DNA of 10,615 bases from an uncultured Clostridia bacterium (GTDB taxonomy: Bacteria; Bacillota; Dehalobacteriia; UBA4068; JAAVYR01): positions 1-10,615 of the forward strand of contig CAMNVD010000036.1 of the NCBI GenBank assembly GCA_946562005.1. Direction: 5' to 3'. The notes beneath the pieces are model-generated. The model searched no databases. It had not been told where the DNA came from and was given only the letters and a program-made list of their open reading frames with translations. The stretch's first letter is position 1, and each line of letters starts with the position of its first letter. Shown piece after piece: positions 1 to 5,951 of the stretch. The translations under genes and the position numbers were made by a program.

Positions 1-52
1 TTATGAGCGGTATGACTATGGGGAAGGATTGTTAATCATTCGTCGTCAGTAG
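1..52 (+). CDS. C-terminal end of probable SAM-dependent O-methyltransferase (partial)
   Basis: An open frame enters from the left edge (first full codon at base 2) and ends at TAG 50-52, giving the 16-residue tail YERYDYGEGLLIIRRQ. The pattern 'G-D/E-G-L-x-I' near the C-terminus resembles the last strand of class I O-methyltransferases of the YrrM/TrmR type, which usually end in 'GDGLA-' followed by a few basic residues. In Bacillus, the yrrM gene lies directly upstream of U32 genes, and its product methylates 5-hydroxyuridine in tRNA to 5-methoxyuridine. The gene that follows here is a U32 protein 45 bases downstream, which supports the guess. The fragment is too short to identify by itself, so the name rests mainly on context. 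Confidence 0.4.
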   Translation, partial: YERYDYGEGLLIIRRQ

Positions 53-97
53 CTTGCAGCACAGGATGGGAACAATTGATGATGTGAGGTTTTATTT

Positions 98-1333
98 GTG
101 GTTGTGATAAAGAAACCGGAGCTATTAGCACCGGCAGGAAACTTAGAAAAGTTAAAATTTGCCATTACCTATGGGGCAGACGCAGTTTACTTGGGCGGGG
201 AAGCTTTTGGCCTGCGGGCGGGAGCCGGAAATTTTACCTTGGCTGATATGGCGGAGGGGGTCGCTTTTGCCCACGAGCGGGGCCGGAAGGTCTATGTAAC
301 TGTAAATATTTTTGCCCATAATCAAGATTTAGATGGATTGTCTGCTTATTTGCGGGCCATTGAAAAAATCGGTGTGGATGCTATCCTCGTATCAGACCCT
401 GGTGTTTTTCAGATTGCCCAGGAAACGGTACCAGACTTGCCTATCCACATTAGTACACAGGCTAATAATACCAACTGGCGGGCGGCTATGTTTTGGCAGC
501 AGCTTGGGGCGGAACGCATTGTGCTGGCTAGGGAACTTTCACTCTCGGAAATCAGTGAAATTGCAGCAAAATGTAAAGAAACTGGTATGGAAACGGAAAT
601 GTTTATCCATGGCGCCATGTGCATTTCTTATTCGGGACGGTGTCTCTTGAGCAACTTCATGGTAGGCAGGGACGCCAACCAAGGAGATTGCGCTCATGCC
701 TGTCGTTGGCGTTATCGTATCCAGGAGGAGAAGCGGAACGGCGAATATATGGAGGTAGAAGAGGATTCTCGTGGTACCTACATTATGAATAGCAAAGATT
801 TATGTTTGCTGGAATATTTACCGGAAATTATTTCTGCTGGGGTGGACAGCCTGAAAATAGAAGGCAGGATGAAAAGCCCTTATTATGTGGCAAATACGGT
901 GCGGATTTACCGCACTGCTATTGATGCTTATTGCGCAAATCCGGAAGGCTATCAATATTGTCCGGAATGGAAGGAAGAGCTGGCTAAGGTTAGCCATCGG
1001 GATTATACTGATGGCTTTGCGCTGGGCAAGCCTGGTGCTGCCGCACACCGTTATGAGGATGGAGGATATTTGAGAAATTATTCTTTTGTAGGGTTAGTGC
1101 GGGACCAGGATGAGCAATATATCTGGGTGGAACAGCGCCATAAGATAAAATTAGGAGATACTCTAGAAATGATAACACCTGTAGGGGATGTGTATGAGTG
1201 GCAGGTAGTGCATTTGGTAGATAAAGATAAGAATCCTATTGAATCTACACCCCATGCGCAAATGCTTTATGGCATTCCTTGGCAGGGGCCGGTACCGGCT
1301 TGGTCTATTCTGCGGCAAAAAGATTTAAAATAA
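98..1333 (+). CDS. U32 family protein, TrhP/YegQ-like (tRNA uridine-34 hydroxylation)
   Basis: This is a full-length 411-residue U32-family protein. The family is labelled 'peptidase' for historical reasons. Characterised members of this type (E. coli YegQ/TrhP, Bacillus YrrN/YrrO) carry an Fe-S cluster and, using prephenate, convert tRNA U34 to 5-hydroxyuridine. Seen here are the N-terminal ELLAPAGN barrel motif (8-15), STQAN (119-123), and the family signature EMFIHGAMCISYSGRCLLSN (167-186). Cysteines 175, 182, 198 and 202 match the expected cluster ligands. A second conserved block, SLKIEGRMKSPYYVA, lies at 251-265. The GTG at 98 is preferred because GTGAGGT (84-90) lies 7 bases upstream as a Shine-Dalgarno site; the next in-frame codon that could start is GTG at 104. 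The gene follows the methyltransferase tail closely, which suggests joint mo5U synthesis, and a DUF4911-like gene follows after 28 bases. Proteolytic activity is not indicated. The family call is very secure; the tRNA role is inferred. Confidence 0.93.
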   Translation: MVVIKKPELLAPAGNLEKLKFAITYGADAVYLGGEAFGLRAGAGNFTLADMAEGVAFAHERGRKVYVTVNIFAHNQDLDGLSAYLRAIEKIGVDAILVSDPGVFQIAQETVPDLPIHISTQANNTNWRAAMFWQQLGAERIVLARELSLSEISEIAAKCKETGMETEMFIHGAMCISYSGRCLLSNFMVGRDANQGDCAHACRWRYRIQEEKRNGEYMEVEEDSRGTYIMNSKDLCLLEYLPEIISAGVDSLKIEGRMKSPYYVANTVRIYRTAIDAYCANPEGYQYCPEWKEELAKVSHRDYTDGFALGKPGAAAHRYEDGGYLRNYSFVGLVRDQDEQYIWVEQRHKIKLGDTLEMITPVGDVYEWQVVHLVDKDKNPIESTPHAQMLYGIPWQGPVPAWSILRQKDLK

Positions 1334-1361
1334 AAGTAAAAAAGAGGAGAGAATCGTTCAT

Positions 1362-1616
1362 ATGATAGATATCAAGGAAGCGTTAAAGCTGGCAGGAGAA
1401 AATGGTGTACGGGTGCGGGTAAATCCTAGTAACATTGACTTGTTGAATAAATTATTAGAAGGTTACGATAACCACTGTATGGTGACGACTTTGGATGCCC
1501 AAAGAGGCGATTTGGTGGTATGGTCTACTTCAGATACGAAACATGGGGTGATTAAGGTCCTGAAGGAAATGCCCTTTTTTGTAAAATTTTGTCCAGAAAA
1601 TGATAGCTTGCAATAG
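1362..1616 (+). CDS. DUF4911-like small protein
   Basis: This 84-residue protein resembles DUF4911: a short region of the form 'VRVNPSNIDLLNKLLEGYDNH' (18-38), followed by 'MVTTLDAQRGDLVVWST' (40-56) and a short C-terminal tail. The pattern suggests one helix that binds around 'LLEGYD', then a beta hairpin, in a small soluble cytoplasmic alpha/beta protein. No signal peptide, membrane segment or catalytic motif is visible, and the family's function is unknown. ATG 1362 is preceded by AAAGAGGAGAG (1341-1351), with the GAGGAG core 12 bases upstream. It lies 28 bases after the U32 gene with no terminator between, so the two are probably co-transcribed, and a role in the same tRNA-modification step is possible. 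That functional link is inference only. Confidence 0.8.
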   Translation: MIDIKEALKLAGENGVRVRVNPSNIDLLNKLLEGYDNHCMVTTLDAQRGDLVVWSTSDTKHGVIKVLKEMPFFVKFCPENDSLQ

Positions 1617-1623
1617 TATTTAA

Positions 1624-1646
1624 CAGGGAGGTTATTCCTGCTTTTA
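1624..1646 (+). terminator. weak rho-independent terminator after the DUF4911-like gene
   Basis: CAGGGA (1624-1629) pairs with TTCCTG (1635-1640) as a 6-bp stem with one G-U pair and a 5-base loop, followed by CTTTTAT. It lies 8 bases after the stop codon. The stem is short and the T-run only four bases, so termination may be leaky. It sits directly before the palindromic promoter of the next gene, whose AT-rich stem could help stop transcription. Confidence 0.45.
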
Positions 1647-1673
1647 TAGGAAAATTTGAAATTTTTCTATAAA
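1643..1673. repeat. 31-bp near-perfect palindrome over a -35 box
   Basis: Bases 1643-1673 are symmetric about G1658, with 14 of 15 pairs matching; the only mismatch is G1650/T1666. The left arm is TTTATAGGAAAATTT and the right arm is AAATTTTTCTATAAA. The centre is the -35 hexamer TTGAAA (1656-1661) of the lipoprotein promoter. It could be an operator for a dimeric regulator that blocks RNA polymerase, or a weak AT-rich terminator for the upstream genes. No T-run follows it (AAAGTGTTTA), which favours an operator. Confidence 0.7.
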
Positions 1674-1684
1674 GTGTTTATAAT
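1656..1684 (+). promoter_or_regulatory. sigma-A-type promoter of the lipoprotein gene
   Basis: TTGAAA (1656-1661) and a perfect TATAAT (1679-1684) are separated by exactly 17 bases, the best housekeeping-sigma match in the window. The expected transcript start is near 1691, leaving a 5' leader of about 63 bases before the ATG at 1754. Its strength would suit an abundant envelope protein, and the overlapping palindrome suggests that it is controlled. Confidence 0.8.
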
Positions 1685-1686
1685 AG

Positions 1687-1721
1687 TATTGCTATGGTGA
1701 GGCGAGGCCGGCATAGCAATA
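1687..1721 (+). promoter_or_regulatory. 5' leader hairpin at the predicted transcript start
   Basis: TATTGCTATG (1687-1696) pairs perfectly with CATAGCAATA (1712-1721), a 10-bp stem. The 15-base loop can itself form a small GGC-GAG-GCC hairpin (1701-1709). The predicted +1 (about 1691) falls inside the left arm, so most of the stem would form at the very 5' end of the mRNA. No T-run follows, so this is not a terminator. Likely roles are protection of the 5' end from decay, or a second DNA operator overlapping the start site. Confidence 0.55.
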
Positions 1722-1753
1722 TAAAAACAAGAATAGATAAAAGGGGTGAAACA

Positions 1754-3214
1754 ATGAATAAAAGAGCATTAAAAGCATTATGCATTGGGTTAGTTCTCTT
1801 GTTTTCATTGAGCATTTTTGCAGGGTGTTCCAGAGAAGAAATTGGTTATTACACGATGATGAAATCAATCGCAACCATGAAGGGCAGTGTAGAGGTTTCT
1901 TCTAATATGAAACTGGAAATTACTGCGGACGACCCGGAATGGCAGGAAATGGTCGGTTCTTCTGATATGGCGAAGGCTTTGTCCGGGATGCAAATCGTTG
2001 TGACAGAAAAAGCTAATCTAGACGATATGTCTGAAGAAATGAATGTGACGGTAATTATCGGCAACAAAGAAACCAATATCGGCACTATAAAATTAGTAGA
2101 TGGTATCTTTTACTTTAACAACAAAGAAATGTTAAAGGCATTAAAAGGCGTGCTTCCTGTAGAAACCTATAATGCCGTGGAAAAAGCTACCCAGGGTAAA
2201 GAATGGCTTTCTGTTGACATGATGGAATTTGCTTTAGATAGGGATAATCCACTAGGTGGCAATTATAGTGAAGAAAGCCGTATGATTTTAGCGACTTATT
2301 TTGATTTTATGGATAGCCTTTGCCTGCGGGGATATCGTAACTATTCCTCTGGATTGGTACAAAAAACAGGTGATGGTTATCAACTTACTATGACGGATGA
2401 AGATTTGGCTAATTTTATTCGTACTGCTGGGTTATATGGTGTTGCCAATATTAAAGATGTCGGGGCTGCTTTAAAATCTTTCATCAACAATACTAGTGCA
2501 GAAGAAAGAGAATTGCTCTTTGGTACGGCTGATATTTCTACTGCTGATATTGATGAGTTTACTCGGGAAATAGTAGAAAACAAAGGTGAATTTAACGAAG
2601 CAATTGATGCCATTGCTTATTCCTTCGACCAATCCTTCTTGCCTCTTATCAAAGGTAGCAAATATGTCCAGACCATCGAAGGGACAGACGCCGGCTATCT
2701 GAATCAGGTAGATATGTCTTTGGTTATCAACGATGAAAACGGTGACAATGTGATTCGAGTTTCTGTAAAAGGTTCCAGTTCTACTAAACGAGTTTCTAAT
2801 GTAAAAATCACAGCACCAGAGGATGTAATTACCTGGGATGCCATGAAAAAAGATATGCCTTCCAGTAAAGGTATCCGTATTTTCAATGACAAAAGCTATG
2901 TGATGAATGAAAAAATCGAATTAGCTGTGACTGCTATCCCTCAAGACCACAAATTTGGCTATATGTCTGATTTGTTAGAAAAAGATGGCTATCGTTATTA
3001 TCCGCTACGTCAGATAGGTGAAGCCCTTGGCGAAGAAGTTGGCTGGAGTGATTCCGGTCAGACTGCTTATGTTGTTAATGATGCGGGCGCTCGTGTAAGC
3101 TTCACTGGTATCGAAAAAGATGGTACGATGTATATTAAAATCCGTGATTTTGAAAAAATCGGCTATAAAGTAGAATGGGATGAAGCAGCGCAAAGTATGT
3201 ATATTTATCGCTAA
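1754..3214 (+). CDS. secreted lipoprotein with C-terminal copper-amine-oxidase-N-like (stalk) domain
   Basis: This is a 486-residue protein exported and lipid-anchored. The signal peptide (basic MNKRALK, then a hydrophobic stretch 8-22) ends in the lipobox FAGC with the acylated Cys25. Residues from about 30 to 370 are polar with alternating strand-like segments (for example 'MNVTVIIGNKETNIGTIKLVDGIFYF' around 98-123); I recognise no family there. The C-terminal part (about 380-486) matches the copper amine oxidase N-like fold (PF07833): 'YYPLRQIGEALGEEVGW' followed by 'GTMYIKIRDFEKIGYKVEW'. In Firmicutes this domain usually acts as a surface or wall-binding module and has no oxidase activity. 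The ATG at 1754 is chosen because GGGGTGAA lies just upstream and the signal peptide begins there; an upstream in-frame GTG at 1694 would add 20 charged residues and lies inside the leader hairpin. It is a single-gene unit with its own promoter and terminator. The ligand is unknown. Confidence 0.88.
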   Translation: MNKRALKALCIGLVLLFSLSIFAGCSREEIGYYTMMKSIATMKGSVEVSSNMKLEITADDPEWQEMVGSSDMAKALSGMQIVVTEKANLDDMSEEMNVTVIIGNKETNIGTIKLVDGIFYFNNKEMLKALKGVLPVETYNAVEKATQGKEWLSVDMMEFALDRDNPLGGNYSEESRMILATYFDFMDSLCLRGYRNYSSGLVQKTGDGYQLTMTDEDLANFIRTAGLYGVANIKDVGAALKSFINNTSAEERELLFGTADISTADIDEFTREIVENKGEFNEAIDAIAYSFDQSFLPLIKGSKYVQTIEGTDAGYLNQVDMSLVINDENGDNVIRVSVKGSSSTKRVSNVKITAPEDVITWDAMKKDMPSSKGIRIFNDKSYVMNEKIELAVTAIPQDHKFGYMSDLLEKDGYRYYPLRQIGEALGEEVGWSDSGQTAYVVNDAGARVSFTGIEKDGTMYIKIRDFEKIGYKVEWDEAAQSMYIYR

Positions 3215-3225
3215 AGATAAAACAG

Positions 3226-3266
3226 AAAGCAGGTATGTCAAGAAAGGATATACCTGCTTTTGTTTA
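3226..3266 (+). terminator. rho-independent terminator after the lipoprotein gene
   Basis: AAAGCAGGTAT (3226-3236) pairs perfectly with ATACCTGCTTT (3250-3260), an 11-bp stem with a 13-base loop, followed by TTGTTTA after the stem's own T's. It begins 12 bases after the stop codon. It isolates the lipoprotein gene from the following two-gene unit. Confidence 0.88.
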
Positions 3267-3316
3267 TGGTGAATACCGGGAATCTTAAGGAAAAGCTAAC
3301 CAAAAAAGAAAAAATG

Positions 3317-3325
3317 TGATACAAT
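3317..3325 (+). promoter_or_regulatory. extended -10 promoter of the TPM-like/map unit
   Basis: TGATACAAT is an extended -10 element (TG at 3317-3318, TACAAT at 3320-3325). The matching -35 region (TAACCA at 3297-3302) is poor, as is usual for extended -10 promoters. The start would be near 3332, with a leader of about 38 bases. The core plus downstream bases (TGTGATACAATAAAA) closely matches the promoter before the response regulator at 5222-5236. Confidence 0.65.
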
Positions 3326-3369
3326 AAAAAACAGTGGAAATTCAGCTGACGGAGAAAGGAAGGACGACC

Positions 3370-4374
3370 ATGGGCAGAAGCGGCGGTGGTAGGCATTTTG
3401 GTGGTCGCAGCAGTCATCATAGTTCTCATTCTTCTCATCGGATGCCGGCAACAAGGTCAGCCTATCGTCCGTATCGCCATAGATTTTTTGGCAATAATGG
3501 GATGAATCATAATGATAAAATTCCTTCAAATAAGCAGAAAACCATTGCTATCTGGCTTTTCTTGATTTTTTGGTTTGCCGGGATAGGCGGTCTTTTATTT
3601 ATTGACAGTGCGCCTGTTCCAGATATGAAGAGTACGATAGACCGTACGCCTTTGGCGGGACAAGTTCATAAGACCGGCTGGTATGAAGATAGCCTAGACT
3701 GGGTCATATATGAGTCTGTTCTCATTGACGGATTAGAATATTTTTATGAAAGAACAGGCGTTCAGCCTTATGTGCTTTTCGTGTCATATGATGACTCCTA
3801 TTGGCAAGGAAACGATATTGATATTTTAGCGGTAGAGTCCTACTTAAATGATTATTATGAGAGTCATTTTACAGATGAGGGCCATTTGCTCCTAGCTTAC
3901 TTTGCTAGTAAGGATGATAGTATTACAGAAATGGACGGTTCTTTTTATTATCTTTGCGGATATGAAGCGGATAGCATCATGGACGAGGAAGCCGTCGATA
4001 TCTTTTGGACGTATTTAGAGCATTATTATCACAACACTTCTTATAATTTGGAGCAAATGATAGGGGGTACTTTTGCCCATACGGCGGATGTGATTATGGG
4101 GTCGTCAACATCTGTTTCTACAGAAAAATGGCATTGGCAAGATTATAGTAGCTTATTATTCATCATTCCGGCAGTTATCGTTGGCGTGCTGGTTTTGCTC
4201 ATCCTACTTGCCCGCACTATCGGCAAGCGGGAGCAAAGGATGCTTTCGGAGACATCTTCAGATGTCTCTGCTGTAGCAGAAAGAAATGCCTTGGCTGAAT
4301 CAACAGAAAGCAGGGAATTGCCTGAAAATGGCAGTGAAAGTGGCAATGAAAATGATAATATATTGAATATTTAA
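3370..4374 (+). CDS. membrane protein with Gly/Ser/His-rich N-terminus and TPM-like (YgcG-like) domain
   Basis: This is a 334-residue protein. The N-terminus (1-50) is rich in Gly, Ser, Arg and His (GGRSSHHSSHSSHR at 11-24). A membrane segment lies at about 58-78 (IAIWLFLIFWFAGIGGLLF), a globular segment at about 100-245, a second membrane helix at about 260-282, and a polar acidic tail to 334. The globular part has the general form of the TPM/YgcG domain (PF04536). It has a strand 'PYVLFVSYDD', a helix 'VESYLNDYYESHF', then 'DEGHLLLAYFASKD' and 'SFYYLCGYEADSIMDEEAVDIFWTYLEHYY'. TPM proteins are membrane-anchored and mostly of unknown function, with some linked to phosphatase or photosystem repair roles. 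With two helices, the domain most likely faces outward. The ATG at 3370 has AGGAAGG 6 bases upstream. A GTG at 3334 lies about 2 bases from the predicted transcript start and is rejected. map follows after 21 bases, so co-transcription is likely. The family call is tentative. Confidence 0.75.
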   Translation: MGRSGGGRHFGGRSSHHSSHSSHRMPATRSAYRPYRHRFFGNNGMNHNDKIPSNKQKTIAIWLFLIFWFAGIGGLLFIDSAPVPDMKSTIDRTPLAGQVHKTGWYEDSLDWVIYESVLIDGLEYFYERTGVQPYVLFVSYDDSYWQGNDIDILAVESYLNDYYESHFTDEGHLLLAYFASKDDSITEMDGSFYYLCGYEADSIMDEEAVDIFWTYLEHYYHNTSYNLEQMIGGTFAHTADVIMGSSTSVSTEKWHWQDYSSLLFIIPAVIVGVLVLLILLARTIGKREQRMLSETSSDVSAVAERNALAESTESRELPENGSESGNENDNILNI

Positions 4375-4395
4375 TAAGAAATGAAGGCGTAAAAA

Positions 4396-5154
4396 ATGAT
4401 TGTAAAGACCAAAGAAGAATTAGAAGGATTGAAAGCCTCGGGCAGAGTGGTAGCCATCACATTACAGGAAATGGCTAGAGAATTAAAGCCAGGGGTAACG
4501 ACTGCATACCTAGATAAAATTGCTGGACAAGTGTTGGCCTCTTATGGAGCCATTTCTGCACCGAAAAGCGAATATGATTTTCCTGGTATCACTTGTATCA
4601 GCGTTAATGATGAAGTTGCTCATGGCATTCCGGGACCTCGGGAATTGCAGCCGGGGGACTTGGTAAACTTAGATGTTTCTGCATCTTTAAATGGTTTCTT
4701 TACTGACCATGGTATGACGTTTATGATTCCACCTGCTGATAAAACAGGGGAGAAACTGCTCCTGGCTTCCCGTCGGGCATTAAAAAAAGCTATTTCGGTA
4801 GCCATAGCCGGAAATAAAATCAATCATATCGGTTACGTGGTGGAAACAGAAGCCAAGGCGTTTGGTTTTACTACCATACGTAATCTTTGCGGACATGGGG
4901 TTGGTAATGCGCTCCATGAAGAACCGTCGGATATTCCTAACTATTATGACCCTATGGATAAGCGTATCCTAAAGGCAGGGACTGTTCTTGCCATCGAAAC
5001 CTTTGTAGGAGAAAAGGAATATTTTGTTGAGGAAGAAGAGGATGGGGGCTGGCTCTTAAAGACGCCGAAGCGTACCCGGGCTGCCCAGTTTGAACACACT
5101 GTTGTAGTGACAGAGGGAAAACCTATCATCGTGACCCAATTAGATGAAAAATAA
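4396..5154 (+). CDS. map: type I methionine aminopeptidase
   Basis: This cytoplasmic metalloenzyme removes the initiator methionine from new proteins. The 252-residue length and overall pattern match the short Staphylococcus-type form, with no N-terminal zinc-finger extension. The five metal ligands are all visible: Asp93 (NLDVS), Asp104 (FTDHGMTF), His167 (CGHGVG), Glu201 (AIETF) and Glu233 (QFEHTVVV). The substrate-side histidines are His76 (VAHGIP) and His174 (LHEEP). Two positions look unusual: most relatives have Asp-Thr where Asp104-His105 stands, and Glu-Pro where Glu201-Thr202 stands. The ATG at 4396 has GAAGG (4383-4387) 8 bases upstream. The gene is not beside ribosomal-protein or secY genes, its usual place, so a second map copy elsewhere in the genome is possible. 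It is most likely expressed from the promoter before the TPM-like gene and is followed by a terminator. Confidence 0.95.
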   Translation: MIVKTKEELEGLKASGRVVAITLQEMARELKPGVTTAYLDKIAGQVLASYGAISAPKSEYDFPGITCISVNDEVAHGIPGPRELQPGDLVNLDVSASLNGFFTDHGMTFMIPPADKTGEKLLLASRRALKKAISVAIAGNKINHIGYVVETEAKAFGFTTIRNLCGHGVGNALHEEPSDIPNYYDPMDKRILKAGTVLAIETFVGEKEYFVEEEEDGGWLLKTPKRTRAAQFEHTVVVTEGKPIIVTQLDEK

Positions 5155-5162
5155 AAATAATC

Positions 5163-5203
5163 AAAAAATCTATGGCTTGCTTCTATGGAGTCATAGATTT
5201 TTT
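5163..5203. terminator. rho-independent terminator after map
   Basis: AAAAAATCTATG (5163-5174) pairs with CATAGATTTTTT (5192-5203), a perfect 12-bp AT-rich stem. Further pairs in the loop (C5176-G5190, T5177-A5189) lengthen it. The run of six T's ends the right arm, and six A's on the left make the hairpin potentially active from both directions. It separates map from the sensor-regulator genes. Confidence 0.85.
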
Positions 5204-5223
5204 ATGTTTTATAAAGTTTTTTG

Positions 5224-5232
5224 TGCTACAAT
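5224..5232 (+). promoter_or_regulatory. extended -10 promoter of the response regulator/kinase pair
   Basis: TGCTACAAT is an extended -10 element (TG at 5224-5225, TACAAT at 5227-5232) with no clear -35 box at the right distance. The start would be near 5239. No inverted repeat of the BceR type is seen here, so basal, non-autoregulated expression of the sensor pair is the simplest reading. Confidence 0.65.
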
Positions 5233-5273
5233 AAAACAAAAGAAAAAGTATGATAAAGAAAGGTTTTGCCCTT

Positions 5274-5951
5274 ATGAAATATCGTGTTTTCATCGCAGAG
5301 GATGATAAAGCAATAGCTGCAGCTGTCAAATCTCAATGTGAGAATTGGGATTTGGCGGCTACCTGTGTAGAAAATTTTCATCATGTTTTGGAGGAGTTTG
5401 TAGCTTTTAAGCCTCATCTTGTTCTTCTGGATATTGGTCTACCTTGTTTTAATGGTTATCATTGGTGCAGTGAAATCCGGAAAATATCAAAGGTTCCTAT
5501 TATTTTCCTTTCTTCTGCTGCTGATAATATGAATATCGTCATGGCTATGAATATGGGCGGCGACGACTTTATAGCGAAGCCTTTTGACCAATCTGTACTG
5601 ATGGCAAAAATTCATGCTTTATTGCGACGAGCTTATGATTTTCGTAGTGAAGTATCTGATGTTCTAGCTCATCGGGGGGCAGTATTGGACGCTAATGCCC
5701 GTACGCTTATTTATGAGGGGGAGGAAATAGAGCTTTCTAAGAATGAATACCGCATCTTATTGATTCTTCTGGAGTCAAAAGGTAAGGTAGTCAGCCGAAG
5801 TCGCCTCATGGAGGGATTGTGGCAGACAGATTGTTTCGTTGATGATAACACGTTGACAGTGAATATTAACCGTTTACGAAAGCGTTTGGAGGGCATAGGA
5901 TTAAAGGATTTTATTACGACTAAATTTGGCGAGGGGTATCTTATTGTATGA
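5274..5951 (+). CDS. BceR-like OmpR-family response regulator
   Basis: This is a 225-residue two-component transcription activator. The receiver domain (1-115) shows the acidic pair Asp10-Asp11, phospho-acceptor Asp53 (LLDIGLP), Ser80 (FLSS) and Lys102 (AKPF). The C-terminal winged helix (about 128-225) shows the usual 'ELSKNEYRILLILLESKGKVVSR' and 'TLTVNINRLRKRL' recognition region, ending in 'FGEGYLIV'. By its gene neighbours it is the regulator of a Bce-type peptide-resistance module, expected to activate the transporter promoter downstream of the kinase gene. The ATG at 5274 starts the protein at the canonical receiver beginning (MKYRVFIAEDD), with AAGAAAGG about 10 bases upstream. An in-frame ATG at 5250 would add eight residues and sit only about 11 bases from the predicted transcript start. 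The stop overlaps the kinase start as ATGA. Confidence 0.93.
   Translation: MKYRVFIAEDDKAIAAAVKSQCENWDLAATCVENFHHVLEEFVAFKPHLVLLDIGLPCFNGYHWCSEIRKISKVPIIFLSSAADNMNIVMAMNMGGDDFIAKPFDQSVLMAKIHALLRRAYDFRSEVSDVLAHRGAVLDANARTLIYEGEEIELSKNEYRILLILLESKGKVVSRSRLMEGLWQTDCFVDDNTLTVNINRLRKRLEGIGLKDFITTKFGEGYLIV

Noticed and set aside
1694..1753. Upstream GTG start extending the lipoprotein by 20 residues
   Set aside because: It lies inside the leader hairpin, almost at the predicted transcript start, has no ribosome site, and would put charged residues before a textbook lipoprotein signal peptide.
3334..3369. GTG start for the TPM-like protein at 3334
   Set aside because: It would begin about 2 bases after the predicted transcription start with no ribosome site; ATG 3370 has AGGAAGG at good spacing.
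5250..5273. ATG 5250 as the response regulator start
   Set aside because: It adds eight residues before the canonical receiver start and has a poorer leader; it remains a possible alternative.
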